Below, in pieces: positions 23,263 through 33,901 of a stretch of 64,000 bases of DNA (within the stretch, counting starts at the first letter, position 1; every line of letters begins with the position of its first letter). The position numbers and the translations under genes are program-made. The notes beneath the pieces were generated by a model. That model made no database searches and had not been told where the DNA came from. It was given only the letters and a program-made list of their open reading frames with translations. Source of the stretch: Dactylonectria macrodidyma (Eukaryota; Ascomycota; Sordariomycetes; Hypocreales; Nectriaceae); assembly GCA_020744425.1 (NCBI GenBank), contig JAGMUV010000010.1, positions 62,001 through 126,000 of the forward strand, read 5' to 3'.

Positions 23263-25323
23263 ATGGCAAACCGCAGTTTCATTGTGCAAGTACAAGGTTG
23301 GATGGACAGAGTCAACTGGTTTGGTCAACCATGGACTGATGAACTCGTCTTGGCTGTCCCTTTGGTAGGTGTTCTGTTCAGTTGGGACTTGTAGTCGCGA
23401 TTGCATCATGTCGCTGACTCGTAACAGATGTTGACCTTTTGGGTTCTCTTGAAGCTGTTCAATGCTCAAAGACATCCACTGTCCCGGTTTCCAGGGCCCC
23501 CTACCGCCAAGTTTAGTAACGTGAGATATGGGCTCGAACACCCAAGACCTAATAAGACTCTATCTAATAATAGCTACTCTCTAGTTTTCGCATTGCAAAC
23601 GGTTCTTAGGAGGCAGACAGCCTTATGAAATGCTCAATCTTCATCGCAAATATGGTATGTGATATGTCAAGCTAGCAGTATGCAACTCGGCACCGCTCAT
23701 TACGTCCTCCAGGCCCCGTCGTCAGAGTCGCCCCTAACGAGCTCTCCTTCAGTACCTCGAGCTCTTGGAGAGATATCTATGACAAGAGGAAAGGGCATAT
23801 GCCTTTCATCAAGAGCGACTTTTATGACGGCGGAAATTTTGCAGCTGAGGCACATTCGATTGTCAGCGAACGTGACCCAGAGAAGCACGCTCAGATGCGG
23901 CGATATCTTCGTGATGCATTTTCAGATCGCTCACTTCGAGAGCAGGAAGCCTTCATTAATCAAAGTACTGACGAATTTATAACTCGTATTGGAGAAGCAG
24001 GAGGCTCCTCGTCCGGCATCGACATTGTACTGTGGTTCAACTTGGTGACTTTCGACATTATCGGCAACCTGGCTTTCGGGCAATCCTTTGGTGGAGTCTC
24101 ATCTGGTAAGCATATGCTCAAGTTTCAAGCGTCTCTTCTTTGGCTAAACAACCTCCAGGCACTGAGCACTTTTGGGTCTCCATTGTAGTCAAAAGTCTGA
24201 GGATGGGCGCTCTCGCCGACTGCTTCAAACGCTTTCCATGGCTGGGGGTCATGTTTCAGCGAGTGTTTCCGAAGCTGCTCAACAAGCTGATTGAGGACAC
24301 CAGAAAGCATGAAGCATATACGATGAGTCTTGTGAAGAAGTCAGTTGAGTTCTGGGTGTGGGAATTGCCACGTACTAATCCCTGTTGAAGGAGAATCAGC
24401 CAGAAAAGCAATCGCAAAGATTTCTTGACCAAAATTCTTCACAAGAGGGAAATCGACAATGTTTCTGATATTCAGATAGCAGCGCACTCGTCAGACTTTG
24501 TGTAATTAAGGCCATTATTCCTTGCTTAACAACAGTCTGCTAACTTTGATGGCAGCATTGCAGGTAGTGAGACGACAGCCACAGCTCTGTCGTGCATTAC
24601 ATATTATCTGCAGAAACACCCGCATGTCCTAAAGAGACTTCAGCACGAAGTTCAAACTGCCTTCGGGTCTTATCAAGACATCGATGGTGTATCGACTTCA
24701 AGCCTGCCCTACATGAACGCAGTTATCCTTGAAGGCATGAGGATGTACCCGCCGCTTCCCTTCCCATTGCCACGTGTCATACCGGAGGGCGGTGATACTG
24801 TTGATGGCTATTTTATCCCTGGTGGTGTGAGTGATTTCATTTCCTTTTCTTTAACCTCCTTTTAGTTGACAGAATCCTAATTCATCTTTCAACCTGACAT
24901 ATGTAATGGAAACCATTCTGATTGTGCAATATTAGACCATTGTCTCGACCAACCCGTTTGCTGCTTCCATGTCGTCGGATAACTTCCATGATCCATGGGT
25001 GTTTAACCCTGAAAGATGGCTTGATTCTGAGCCAGAGGACAATCTGGAGGCTAGCCAGCCGTTCTCGCTTGGTCCGAGAAGTTGCCTTGGCAAGAGGTGA
25101 GATGTTTTGGGATGCTCGTTGTGGTTTGTTCCATAAACTAACTTATTGGTGGCCTTGTTTAAGTCTTGGTTGGCTCGAAATGCGCACAATTCTTGCTAAG
25201 ATGCATTTCAAATACGACTTTGAGCTCTTAGATCCATCATTAGATTGGCATGCACAGTCAGAGATGCATACACTGTGGCAGAAGCCAGTTATGAAGGTAG
25301 TGGTAAAGCCGAGGTGTACTTGA
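23263..25323 (+). CDS. Cytochrome P450 (cluster P450 A)
   Basis: Haem monooxygenase of the fungal benzoate-hydroxylase/isotrichodermin-oxygenase-like group, 513 aa. Exons: 23263-23364, 23428-23520, 23585-23654, 23713-24105, 24159-24339, 24391-24501, 24556-24826, 24936-25096, 25164-25323; 1542 nt. Motifs: proline hinge PLSRFPGPP, GPVVRVAPNELSF, I-helix AGSETTA (about 319-325), K-helix E-G-M-R (376-379), NPERW, and haem loop FSLGPRSCLGK with the axial Cys near 457. The N-terminal membrane segment spans the first intron. It presumably hydroxylates the terpene product; site and order cannot be told. The third acceptor was chosen (CTCTCTAG, 23577-23584) because the nearer alternative leads to a stop. 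Confidence 0.9.
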
Positions 25324-25564
25324 TTGATGGACCGATGCTTAACAGTAGTAAGGAAGATTTTGTTCCATGCAAAGGTTTAAGAAGTATGAGCAGGCTTCTC
25401 GATGCGTTTTGGGTATGCTATTGCTCTTTGTGTTGGGAGGTGTACGTACGATTTGACCAAGTGTTAGTTGCTATGTATTGAGAAGATTATACAGCGGCCA
25501 GTGCACATGTCATATCAAGTCGTAAAATGTGCAGATGTGCCTATGACTACCGTCGTCTGGCGCT

Positions 25565-26758
25565 TTATTCTATAGCAATTGTTTGCCCTTCTCTGTCCGT
25601 CTCCGGATCCCAATGTCCAACATATCCATCCCTCCCCGTCAAATAGGTTCCTTGTGCCTGCTCTTTGGCCGACGCACGAAAGACTGCGTGTTTCTTGTTG
25701 GTCCACTCTAAGCCCTTCCACGTTCTTCCTTCCGTATCAGTGAACTCGGCATCCATCTCAGGACGCAGTAGATACACTATAGAGTACTTGTGTCTGTCCT
25801 TCTCGTCCTTGTGGGGGATGATTCGGTGAAGACTGGACTCTAATACTCCGCCAGATATGAAACGAAGGGCATCGCCAATGTTGACTACTGCATGGCCCGG
25901 TTTGGGAGCAATGTAATACCATTCCTCCTCCTTTGGCTTCAGCACCTGAAGGCCAGCAACTTCAGTAAAGACGATAGACAGACTTCCTGCGTCAGTATGG
26001 GCAATTTGGCCCACCTTGTCGGGCTCAAGATCCGCGAGCGTGTATTTCAACAGACCTAGAGCAGTTGGGCAGACTGCATTCTTGCGATGGTATTGCTCAT
26101 AAGATCGACTTTTATCTAGACCCAACGCCGAAGATATGCGTGAGAGAAGCAGAATACTTATTTCTCGGAAGCTAGAAACAGCCTTCTTTAGAGGATCAAG
26201 CTGACGAGCAATGACTTCAGGTCCTGGGAATGCCGCAGGGTCTTCGATGCCTAGGATTGGCTGCTCAAATAACTATTGGCCATTAGTGACTCGCTACACA
26301 TCATAGGATAAGAGATTATGTTACCATCAGTCCTTCAAAGCCGTCTTTCTTTCCTACGACCGGCCCGTTGCCGTGTCCCGCCGGCTTGTAGCTGGTACAG
26401 TGGCATGGCGTTAGCAGGCTTAAAGTTCGATTCAAACTGAGGGAACTCATTCAAAGATTCAGCCTTACCCCAGGACTAAATCCTCGTCATGGTCTCTGTC
26501 GACAAACCATTCCAGCTTTTCTCCCTGTTGGAGGTCATAGAAGCTGGTGGCAAGCTGATACATCGATTGGACCTCTTCCATAACTCGCCCTGATGCAACA
26601 TCACGGCAGTCGAGGTAAAAGAATCCAAGATCGGTACAAGCTCTTAGTAGCTGAGTATTTGTATCCCCATCGCCCTCCACGAGTTTTTGCAGAGATACGA
26701 CGCGTAACGCTGCGTCTTCCCTTGCAACTTTGTTCGCGTGCATGTTTGCACAAGGCAT
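25565..26758 (-). CDS. Fe(II)/2-oxoglutarate-dependent dioxygenase
   Basis: Isopenicillin-N-synthase-like non-haem iron oxygenase (DIOX_N plus 2OG-FeII_Oxy), 354 aa. Exons: 26758-26469, 26391-26325, 26272-25565; introns 77 and 52 bp, 1065 nt. The DIOX_N start is seen (VVSLQKLVEGDG, then LGFFYLDC). The metal triad is H-T-D (H211, D213) in GQIAHTDAGS and H268 in LESSLHRIIP. The co-substrate position normally R-x-S reads K-Y-S (HKYSIVYLLRP), a conservative Arg-to-Lys change worth noting. Expected role: hydroxylation or desaturation of the sesquiterpenoid. The upstream region contains a perfect CTCGG-AAGA-CCGAG palindrome (26925-26938). It ends tail-to-tail with P450 A (241 bp). Confidence 0.9.
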
Positions 26759-27526
26759 CAGGGGGTTGGAGTACAGTCAGACCACTATTTGAGAGTTGTA
26801 AAAAAAAGTATAAGCAACCAAGATGTTGGAACCAAAATCTACTCATTTCCGCAATTCAAGCAGTTGACGCGGCTGTCCACAAGGTATTGATGAGGTCCGG
26901 CCCAAAGCTCGGGGTATTTCCTATCTCGGAAGACCGAGGTGCTCGGAGACAGGGATCAACATCTCGGCCTGAAATTAAACACCGATAGTAGCCACATGAA
27001 TAGGCGGTGAATTTCGTCTCGGCGTAGTGACATTGTTTTGTCCCTTGTGACGGGCGGCGAAAGAATAGAATTAGGCCAAGGCAATGCTAACACATGGCGA
27101 GACCTTACCAGGGCAACTTCTGGGGCGAGTGTCAAGACTACTAACACCCTTGGTTTGATGACAAGGTGGAAAGACTTGCCTGCACGGTGCCAGAGTCTGA
27201 CGGCGGCCTCGCCAGTCTCATCTGCCAATCATGCGGACGCAGTAGGCATACTAATTTTAGGACTGGCTGAATTCATAAATGGTATTGAGCTCGGAACTTG
27301 GACTCGTACCCATTACGTAGATGGCTGAAACTGTTTGCAATAGTTGACTATCATTTTTGGGATCCTGTCCCTAGGGGCTTAACTCACCTACACTTGTAGT
27401 CTGATACTGGATGTATCACTCTCATTGTCATGATATATGCGTCATTCTCAACAAAGTATCTGAGACCCATCATACAAAATTTATGCCTGAATGAATCGTA
27501 TATGTGCCCTCCACTAGAGACGTGCT
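26759..27526. other. Intergenic between dioxygenase and P450 B
   Basis: Promoter of the dioxygenase at the left and 3' region of P450 B at the right. Open frames here (for example 27038-27328) have no family motif. The minus-strand frame 27384-27620 overlaps the last P450 exon out of frame and is a shadow. Confidence 0.45.
26925..26938. promoter_or_regulatory. CTCGG-N4-CCGAG palindrome upstream of dioxygenase
   Basis: Perfect inverted repeat with a four-base spacer about 170 bp before the dioxygenase start, with additional CTCGG words on either side (26908 and 26941 regions). The same architecture occurs at 57790-57803 in the racemase promoter, and single CCGAG/CTCGG words occur upstream of P450 B (30822, 30851, 30869). 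It fits an inverted CGG-type site for a Zn2Cys6 dimer; binding is not shown. Confidence 0.4.
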
Positions 27527-30500
27527 TCAGAAATGCGCCTCTCTGCCTGGCACTGACTTGAACCTCACATTCAGCGCCGGCTTCCACCACATGACATGCA
27601 TCCGGCTTTGTTCCAACCAATCCAACTCCTCATCCAACAATTCTAGATCAAATTCATAGTGCAATTTTGCCAAGATCAAGTTGATCTCCATGTAAGCGAA
27701 GCTATTCAATGTAAGTCAACCGTTCAAGAGTGAGCCACACCACAGTACACCTTAGCTTTGTTTAATCACGTACTTTTTTCCTACACATGCTCGGGGCCCC
27801 AGAGAGAAGGGCTGGCTTGCACTCAGATTGTCTGTGCAAGCATCATCCAACCATCGCTCGGGCTTAAATTCATATGGAAGATGGAAGTTTTCCTCGTCAT
27901 GGGTCACCGTCCATGCACTGGTGTAGACTTCTGTCTATACACGACGTGTTAGCCATTTTGTCCCCAAGCCGTTATTTGCAAAGCACCTACCCCTTCCGGA
28001 ACCCAATGTCCATCGACGATTGCCCCTGGACAGATTCTCGGAAACTCCTGTGATCCTGGGGGATAAATCCTCAACCCTTCGGATATTGCAGCTTGTAGAT
28101 ACGGAAGCTGTGCTGCTGACGTGGCTGTGATCTCATCTAGAGATCGATAGCGACCGCGAATTTCGTCTCTGAGTTTACGATACGCGATTGGGGTCTTGAG
28201 GAGAAAATATGTCATACCCGCCAGAAACGTGGCAACAGTTTCTCCACCAGCGATACTGTGCATCATTGTTAGTATGGACACAACAACTGTTGACCTGCCA
28301 GCACGAACACCAGAGTTGACGCGTGGGCTGTCATTTCCTCCTGCGATATTTCACCGCATTTGACCTTTCCAGCAACATTGGTCATGAAGTCTTGTCGCCC
28401 TGTGTCTGTGCCGAGCCTCCTGGAGTGTCGTTAGCCCCAGAGTCTCATGATGCAACTCTCTCCTGTAAAAATTTTTCCTGGCTAGCGGCTGTTAGCACTA
28501 GCGTGGAAATTTTTGCAGGCCCACCAAATTTGGCTGCTGCAGCAGCTGGGTACCCATCGGGTACTAACAGCACAGTAAAGGAAGGATTGAGAGGGTTGAC
28601 TTCCTTTACGCAGCAGCCAAGGTCACAGCCCAAGGGCTCCGGCCACGATCGAAGCCTGCTGCCCTGACCAGCTGGGCAGCTAAGATAGCAGCAGGGTCAC
28701 AGCACGGCTTGCGGGGGCCAACGACACCGCTGTGGCTCTTATACATGCTGTAATGCTGGTTCAGACCTCGCAGCAGGTATAGCTATCGCAGCTAATAGCA
28801 ATCACGACACCAGCTTCAATCTAGGTGGGCGTCGACCTTTGCCCTGATCTCTGCGACTCGGCACTTAGGTATATAAGGCTATATCTTAGTCTTAGTACCT
28901 GCTTAGGCCTCCGGGCCTGAGCTGCCTTGGCCTCTGGGCCTCGGCACCTGCTTAGGCCTCCGGGCCTAAGCTGCCCTGACCTCTGCGTCTCGGCCCTTAG
29001 GTGCATAAGGCCACCGCGTCTTAGCACCTGCCTCGGCCTCCGGGCCTTGGCTACTATGACCTCCGGGTCTTAGATGCCTTGATCTACGGATCTTGGCTGT
29101 TAATCCAGGTCTATAGGAAGTCACAGAATCGGGCTACCTGTAGGCATCAGGGTTCTGGCTTGATGGCCCTGATCAATGGATGCTAGCTGCAGTGGTTTTT
29201 CCCTCTATGAGCTCCCGCGAGGTTTTCCCATCTGCAGTTTTTCCTATCATACGGATCTCGATTTCTGGAGGTTTTGAATGCCGGCAGGCAGGAATAGGAA
29301 TACTGGAGAATTCCAAGCTGGTTAATAAATATGGGTATGCCGACACCCGCCCTGACAATCCGCTGACGGATATCGGGCTCGAAATCATAAGTCAAATAGG
29401 GCTGCTTAATTGCTAGATGGAAGAGGAAGAAGGATTGCAGTCTAGGATGGATTGTAGGCCCGAGCTATAGGCCAGTAGTGCCTATAGCTCCCGGCCCCGG
29501 GTTATTGTACTTAGGTTTCTTCAGCTGTTGACACCAGCCTAGCACGTCATCTTGCCCTTAGGGGATTCTGTAGATATCTCTAGTAGATGTCTTCATGACG
29601 ATAATAAATCAACAACAACAACAACAACAACGAGTCTCATGATGCGGGTGTCTGAGATATTTACCGTGCTACTTTCTCTCTACTATACCCAGAATGTTTG
29701 TCGCGCACGTGGATTGTCAAGCGAGGCAATAACCTCCGTCCTATAGCTGCTATCACCAGGTAACGGCGCAAGTTGTCGAGAACGGTGATGAAGAACAAAT
29801 GCTCTACCACAATGTCTGACCAGAAGTGAGGTTTGCCTGACATAATGTTGATCAGCATGAAGATAAATGTGTACCTATTCGACATCTTACCCTCGTCAAT
29901 GCAATGAAACGTCTCTCCAAACGCCATCTCGCCCAATATGTCAAACGCAATCATTTCAAACCACTTTGTCATATTCAAGCCGCACTCAAACATGCCTTCT
30001 CTTCCTAGACGACGAACAAAACCGTTGACACATCGTTGGACAGTCTCTTCTTGCTGCGAGAGTGCTTTGGTTGAGAATGCTGCTGAAAGAGACTTTTTCA
30101 TTTGGCTCTGCCTTTTCGGGTCTCTCTCGCTACCGATGCAGGAAGACTCAAAACCAGAGCCGTACATGTCAGAAAAATCACTCTTGGTCATTGTGTGCTT
30201 GCCTCCCGTGGCGTGTCCATAAATTTGTGTCCAGGACTGGACCGAGGAGAACGACAGTTCGTTTGGTGAGATCCTGACCACAGGGCCTTAAAAGTCAGCC
30301 TCCTTCTTCGCAAGGTTGTCACGTTAATTGATCTACCTAGCAGTTTATGCTGCTCTTGGATAGCCAGGTGGAAACGGCCACTCATCGAATGGTAAAATCT
30401 CCATAACTAGTAAGCGGCCGTTAGCCATAGAAGGCGATGGGAAAACTGATATTGCTCTGTACTAACCAGCGAGGAGCGAGCAAGTAGTGGCCCGGGGAAT

Positions 30501-30790
30501 TGGGCTAAGGGATGGAAGAATAGATTGTAGACCAGAGTAGATGCTACGTAGAGCGCGCTCTTTCCTCGGTAATAGATTAGTACGGAACCCATAAGAGAAG
30601 CATGCCATAGATGGATGCCAGTTGCGATACTCACAAGTAGAAGGACTACGATTGCTGCTTTACAGGCATAGCTGCGATCGAGGCAGGACGTGGCCCACTG
30701 CATATCGACAAATTTTATCACTGGGTCAATGAGTACCGCAGATACTCTAATTCTGATTATGAAAGAAGCCTGATCTTCGAGTACGGACAT
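27527..30790 (-). CDS. Cytochrome P450 (cluster P450 B) with a retroelement in an intron
   Basis: Haem monooxygenase, 557 aa if the insertion is spliced. Exons: 30790-30467, 30406-30337, 30286-29891, 29836-29665, 28419-28309, 28255-27987, 27930-27774, 27701-27527; 1674 nt, in frame throughout. Motifs: FFHPLAQFPGP hinge, GPVVRISPNELSF, I-helix AGGETVA (Val where the second Thr of A-G-x-E-T-T is expected), K-helix E-G-L-R, KPERW and haem loop FSLGPRACVGK (Cys near 496). The intron 29664-28420 is 1245 bp because a 1178-bp element has inserted with a 14-bp target duplication; without it the intron is 53 bp. Introns 30336-30287 and 28308-28256 (with a TACTAAC branch site) are normal. It is distantly paralogous to P450 A. 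Whether the long intron is spliced efficiently is unknown. Confidence 0.82.
28440..28453. repeat. Target-site duplication, left copy
   Basis: GAGTCTCATGATGC, identical to 29632-29645; the flanking bases differ on both sides, so the duplication is exactly 14 bp. Confidence 0.8.
28454..29631 (+). mobile_element. Non-LTR-retroelement-like insertion with (CAA)n tail
   Basis: A 1178-bp insertion bounded by an exact 14-bp direct repeat (28440-28453 and 29632-29645). It ends on the plus strand in a run of seven CAA units after ATAATAAAT. A 7-20 bp duplication plus a simple-repeat 3' tail is the signature of target-primed reverse transcription by a LINE enzyme. No reverse-transcriptase reading frame is present, so it is a non-autonomous (SINE/composite) or truncated copy. 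It contains a degenerate GC-rich tandem array (28840-29098). A GGTTCAGACCT word at about 28752 faintly resembles a pol III B box. It lies antisense to the host gene. Confidence 0.7.
28840..29098. repeat. GC-rich degenerate tandem repeat inside the insertion
   Basis: Several imperfect units containing GGCCTCCGGGCCT, with variants GGCCTCTGGGCCT and GACCTCCGGGTCT, alternate with CGGCACCTGCTTAG and CTTAGGTGCATAAGG-like words. They look like a minisatellite within the retroelement. Each core is itself near-palindromic. Confidence 0.65.
29632..29645. repeat. Target-site duplication, right copy
   Basis: Second copy of the 14-bp direct repeat, directly after the CAA tail; removing the element and one copy restores a 53-bp intron. 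Confidence 0.8.
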
Positions 30791-30961
30791 CTTAGGGGCA
30801 GCCCTGTTTAGATCGTTCGAGCTCGGTGTTTAGACGAAAAGGGTAAAGCACCGAGATGGAAAACGATACCGAGCAGGCCAATGTCATGTAGGGTAAGCAA
30901 GCATCTATTATCTATCTGTATCACGATTGAAAAGGCCTTTTTCATACGAATCGCTCAACGA

Positions 30962-31864
30962 CTAAGGCTCGATGTCGTCCTCATGGAAAACTAGTGCTCT
31001 TACCTCTATACTCTGCCGGGGCTCTTTGTCATCCATCTCTCGGTCTGTGAAGGCGCAGTGCGGAGTTCTCCAAGCCCTGCCATCTTTCTTGGAGTCGTAG
31101 ACTTTCATCAACAGCACCATATCCGGCGTCTGCTCGTATTTGTAATACCATTGATGTTTCTTGTTAGGTAGGATTGTGCATGGCTCGCCCACCCAGTCCG
31201 AATGATGCAGCCTAATTGGGAGGATATCCTCGTCCAGGCACGAGGTGGCGTCGCATACGGCCAGCGGATCCTTGTAGATAGTTTTGATGGGGCGCCAGAA
31301 ATTTATAATCTGGAAACGCGATTGCAGCAGTCGAGGGCTGTCTTGCCCAAGGTGGCGATTTACTTGGTTGATAGCTGCCCACTCGCTCTGGTCGATATGA
31401 GCCCTTTTGACGGGACGGCGCTCGTCATCAGGATCGACGGCAGTGGGATTGGGCCGACGAATTGTGTGATCGAAGATGACCACCCTAGTAGCCCCAGTGC
31501 TATGGCTCATTAATCCAACCATTTATCTGAAGCCAGTGCTGAAAGCCTTTACTTACATCTGCTGGACGGATTGTATCACCTCTGCATAGTAGACCTCTTT
31601 GATGCGGTCATCATCGTCGAAGTGCTCTAATTTGGTGCTGTGATGGCAGAGCTGGAAGCCATTGTTGTCGAGCGTGTACTTTTCCTCCTCTCCCGTAATA
31701 TCATGTATGGTCGTCTCCATGTCAATAGATGGCTGGTTGAACGTACTTCTCTTGCGAGCAGTGACGGCAGGGTGTCCTCTTCCATCACCAGGGTCCCGGT
31801 AGTAGTTGATCGTGGAGTGCACGTGGCGAGGCCCTTTGACGGCAGATTGGAGTGTAGTAAACAT
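30962..31864 (-). CDS. CmcJ/AsaB-like putative oxygenase (GA4-desaturase-like family)
   Basis: 281-aa protein of the fungal CmcJ-like family, whose members include GA4 desaturase and AsaB-type hydroxylases/desaturases. Exons: 31864-31557 and 31499-30962 (intron 57 bp), 846 nt. Seen: the family N-terminus with INYYRDPG, an LDNNGFQL strand, a FDDDDRIKEVYY box, ATRVVIFDHTIRR across the intron, and RAHIDQS giving an H-x-D pair (H137, D139). A later H250 (RTPHCAF) is a candidate third ligand of an iron centre. Expected role: a late oxidation of the cluster product. It lies on the same strand as P450 B (171 bp away) and the regulator. Its assignment as an Fe/2OG-type enzyme is from family knowledge, not from a strict motif. 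Confidence 0.87.
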
Positions 31865-32308
31865 CTCAATGTGTTAGACAAAGGTGGGCGCGGGGCAGGT
31901 TGATCTTGACATATAGTTGCCACCACTATACTCTCTAGATGTAGGAGTTTAATTTATACCACCCTCTTAGTTCAATCAGGCTTGAACGTGTCCTCATTCA
32001 AGGTGACATGGCATGCTTACATGTCAAGGTACTCTCAATTTGGTAATATGCCGCACCCAATCGGCTCACTCGCATCTGGGCATGGCGACTTCGCTCAGAC
32101 AAGCTCTATTTCGATGGCAGTGAGACGGAGTCACTTAAGGTTGACCAAGAGATGATGATTAATGCTTTCTCAAATGAGAATCTAACTTCTACTCTCAATG
32201 CTGCCTTTTTGATGTTGTATCTACCGTATGTAAGGTTTTCTAAGTCTAGTTACCCTCTTTGCTTGTATGAAATGCACTAGGTCTAAATAGGCCTCAAGTC
32301 ACGTTCGT
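31865..32308. other. Intergenic between CmcJ-like gene and regulator
   Basis: Promoter of the CmcJ-like gene and 3' region of the regulator. Contains an AATCGGCTCACTCG word but no clear palindrome. The plus- and minus-strand frames over 31627-31926 are shadows of the CmcJ-like first exon. Confidence 0.4.
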
Positions 32309-33901
32309 TTACCTAGCTAGGGCCGTTGTCATCTCCTCAACTGCTTCTCGCAGTTCCCGAATTCTTATGACAATGGGCCTCAGCCCAGCTTGGTGAGATG
32401 CCCAATCTCCTTTTCCTGCCTGATGCGTAAAAGCTCCAGACAGCGCACCGAGACGCTTGACCTGCAGTAGGATCAAGACGCCCAAAACTTCACACCGTTC
32501 TTGGGTGCTGTTGATTCGGTATTCGCCAAAAAGAATGGTGTCGTTCCCGTGCGTTTCGTCTGCCTTAGTTTCACAGAAGGTCGCAATGCCTTCCAACACT
32601 CCTATCATTTTCTCAGCTACCAAGATAGAGAATGTCATTAGTCTTGGGGGGTTCCGGCAGGATTGGTAATAGACAAGTCCGTGACAGTTTGATATCGACT
32701 CTTTCAAAAAGAAAAGGGCTCGTTCTGCTCTGCGAAAGCTCGTTACGGCAGTGTAGTTTTGAATTCTCTCCAGGATCCCCAGAGTTACACTCATACAGCG
32801 ACAACGAGACGCATGTTGGGAACTTGACAATGGCCTGTTGGCTTGGCTCCTTGGCGGGTCGTAGGTAGTCAGTGGGTCTTTGTTGTTGACCTTGACATTC
32901 ACCTCAGATGAGAATGGCAGAGGGCTTGGGGTCCTAGAGAGCGTACCGGAACTGGTTGTTTTGTTTGGCAATGGGCTCTCAAAATGCGACTGGGCTTCTG
33001 GTTGTGTCTCCAGGCGTGATGATGTGTTCCACTCCATGTCTGTTGATGCGTACGGGTGATTGATGAGCCTCCACTCTGTCCAAGAAGCGGGAGGGAATGA
33101 GCCAAGATGTAGGTGGGCGGACTCACCTGAAGCTTTATCAACATGGTCAAATGTGCTTGGATTGCCTGGCCTTGATGCCTGGCCTATCGATATGCAAGAA
33201 TCTGGGCTGGTATCTGGCATGGTATCTCCGGAGTCCTGATGTGATGCAACAAGCTCGGCATCAAACAGTTGCATATCCCATTCGTCAAAGCCCGTGTCAA
33301 TAGGCTCTGGTATGGTCGGTTGTGTAAACGTAGATGCGACAAAGACAACTCCATCTTGTGACGTTCCTCCAGATGATTGATCACGCTCTTTTGGACTGAC
33401 CAACGCGAGGGTTTGCATCTCTAAGTTGGTCAGCGTTTGCGGTAACTTTGGCTCATTGTGAACGCAAGTGTCTCTAGTCGTAGATTGCTCTGATCGTCTT
33501 GAGTCTGACATGGTCACGGCTCTACCGGACCCTTTGGAAGAATCTGTAGCGATACTGGAAGCTGGTCGTGAGGACATGGACTCAGCCATGACGTTACAAG
33601 GTCCTGGCCCTCCCTGCCTCCCGGCCTTGCGTCGTTTGAACTGTGAAGTTCCAGAGTATGTGCAGGCCAAGTTACGGTCACGGCAGCGCTGGCAACCGAA
33701 TCTATGGCCAGTGCATTTTAGCTGTGTAAAAGGTCAATTAATACTTCTCATCGTTAAAGGGCAATAGGGAGGTACCTTCTTGGCGCGACAGCCATCGCAC
33801 GCGAAGTGATTGGCATTTTGACCTGTCCGGGGCGGTCGGTTCGTGCTCGATATGCAGACGACTTCTCCATTGTGGTCCTCTGGCCGCAGCGTTGTAAACA
33901 T
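32309..33901 (-). CDS. AflR-like Zn2Cys6 transcription factor
   Basis: Probable pathway-specific regulator, 512 aa. Exons: 33901-33776 and 33721-32309 (intron 54 bp), 1539 nt. The Zn2Cys6 cluster is split by the intron: A-C-D-G-C-R-A-K-K then L-K-C, G-C-Q-R-C and N-L-A-C. A Ser/Thr-rich middle follows. The C-terminus (RCRCMSVTLGILERIQNY, then a helical domain ending in EEMTTALAR) has the cysteine-rich start and layout of the AflR C-terminal domain. The frame is open upstream to 34039, giving a possible 46-residue longer form. AflR-type regulators sit within polyketide and terpenoid clusters and bind CG-rich palindromes; recurring TCGGAA and CTCGG words upstream of cluster genes are candidates. 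It marks the likely right border of the cluster. Confidence 0.87.

Noticed and set aside
28840..29098. CRISPR-like repeat array
   Set aside because: Units are imperfect and contiguous without unique spacers; it is a degenerate tandem repeat within a fungal retroelement.
30397..30466. Additional 70-bp intron in the first exon of P450 B (GTGAGT near 30640)
   Set aside because: The donor-like GTGAGT has no acceptor that keeps the frame; the uninterrupted reading leads straight into the proline hinge.
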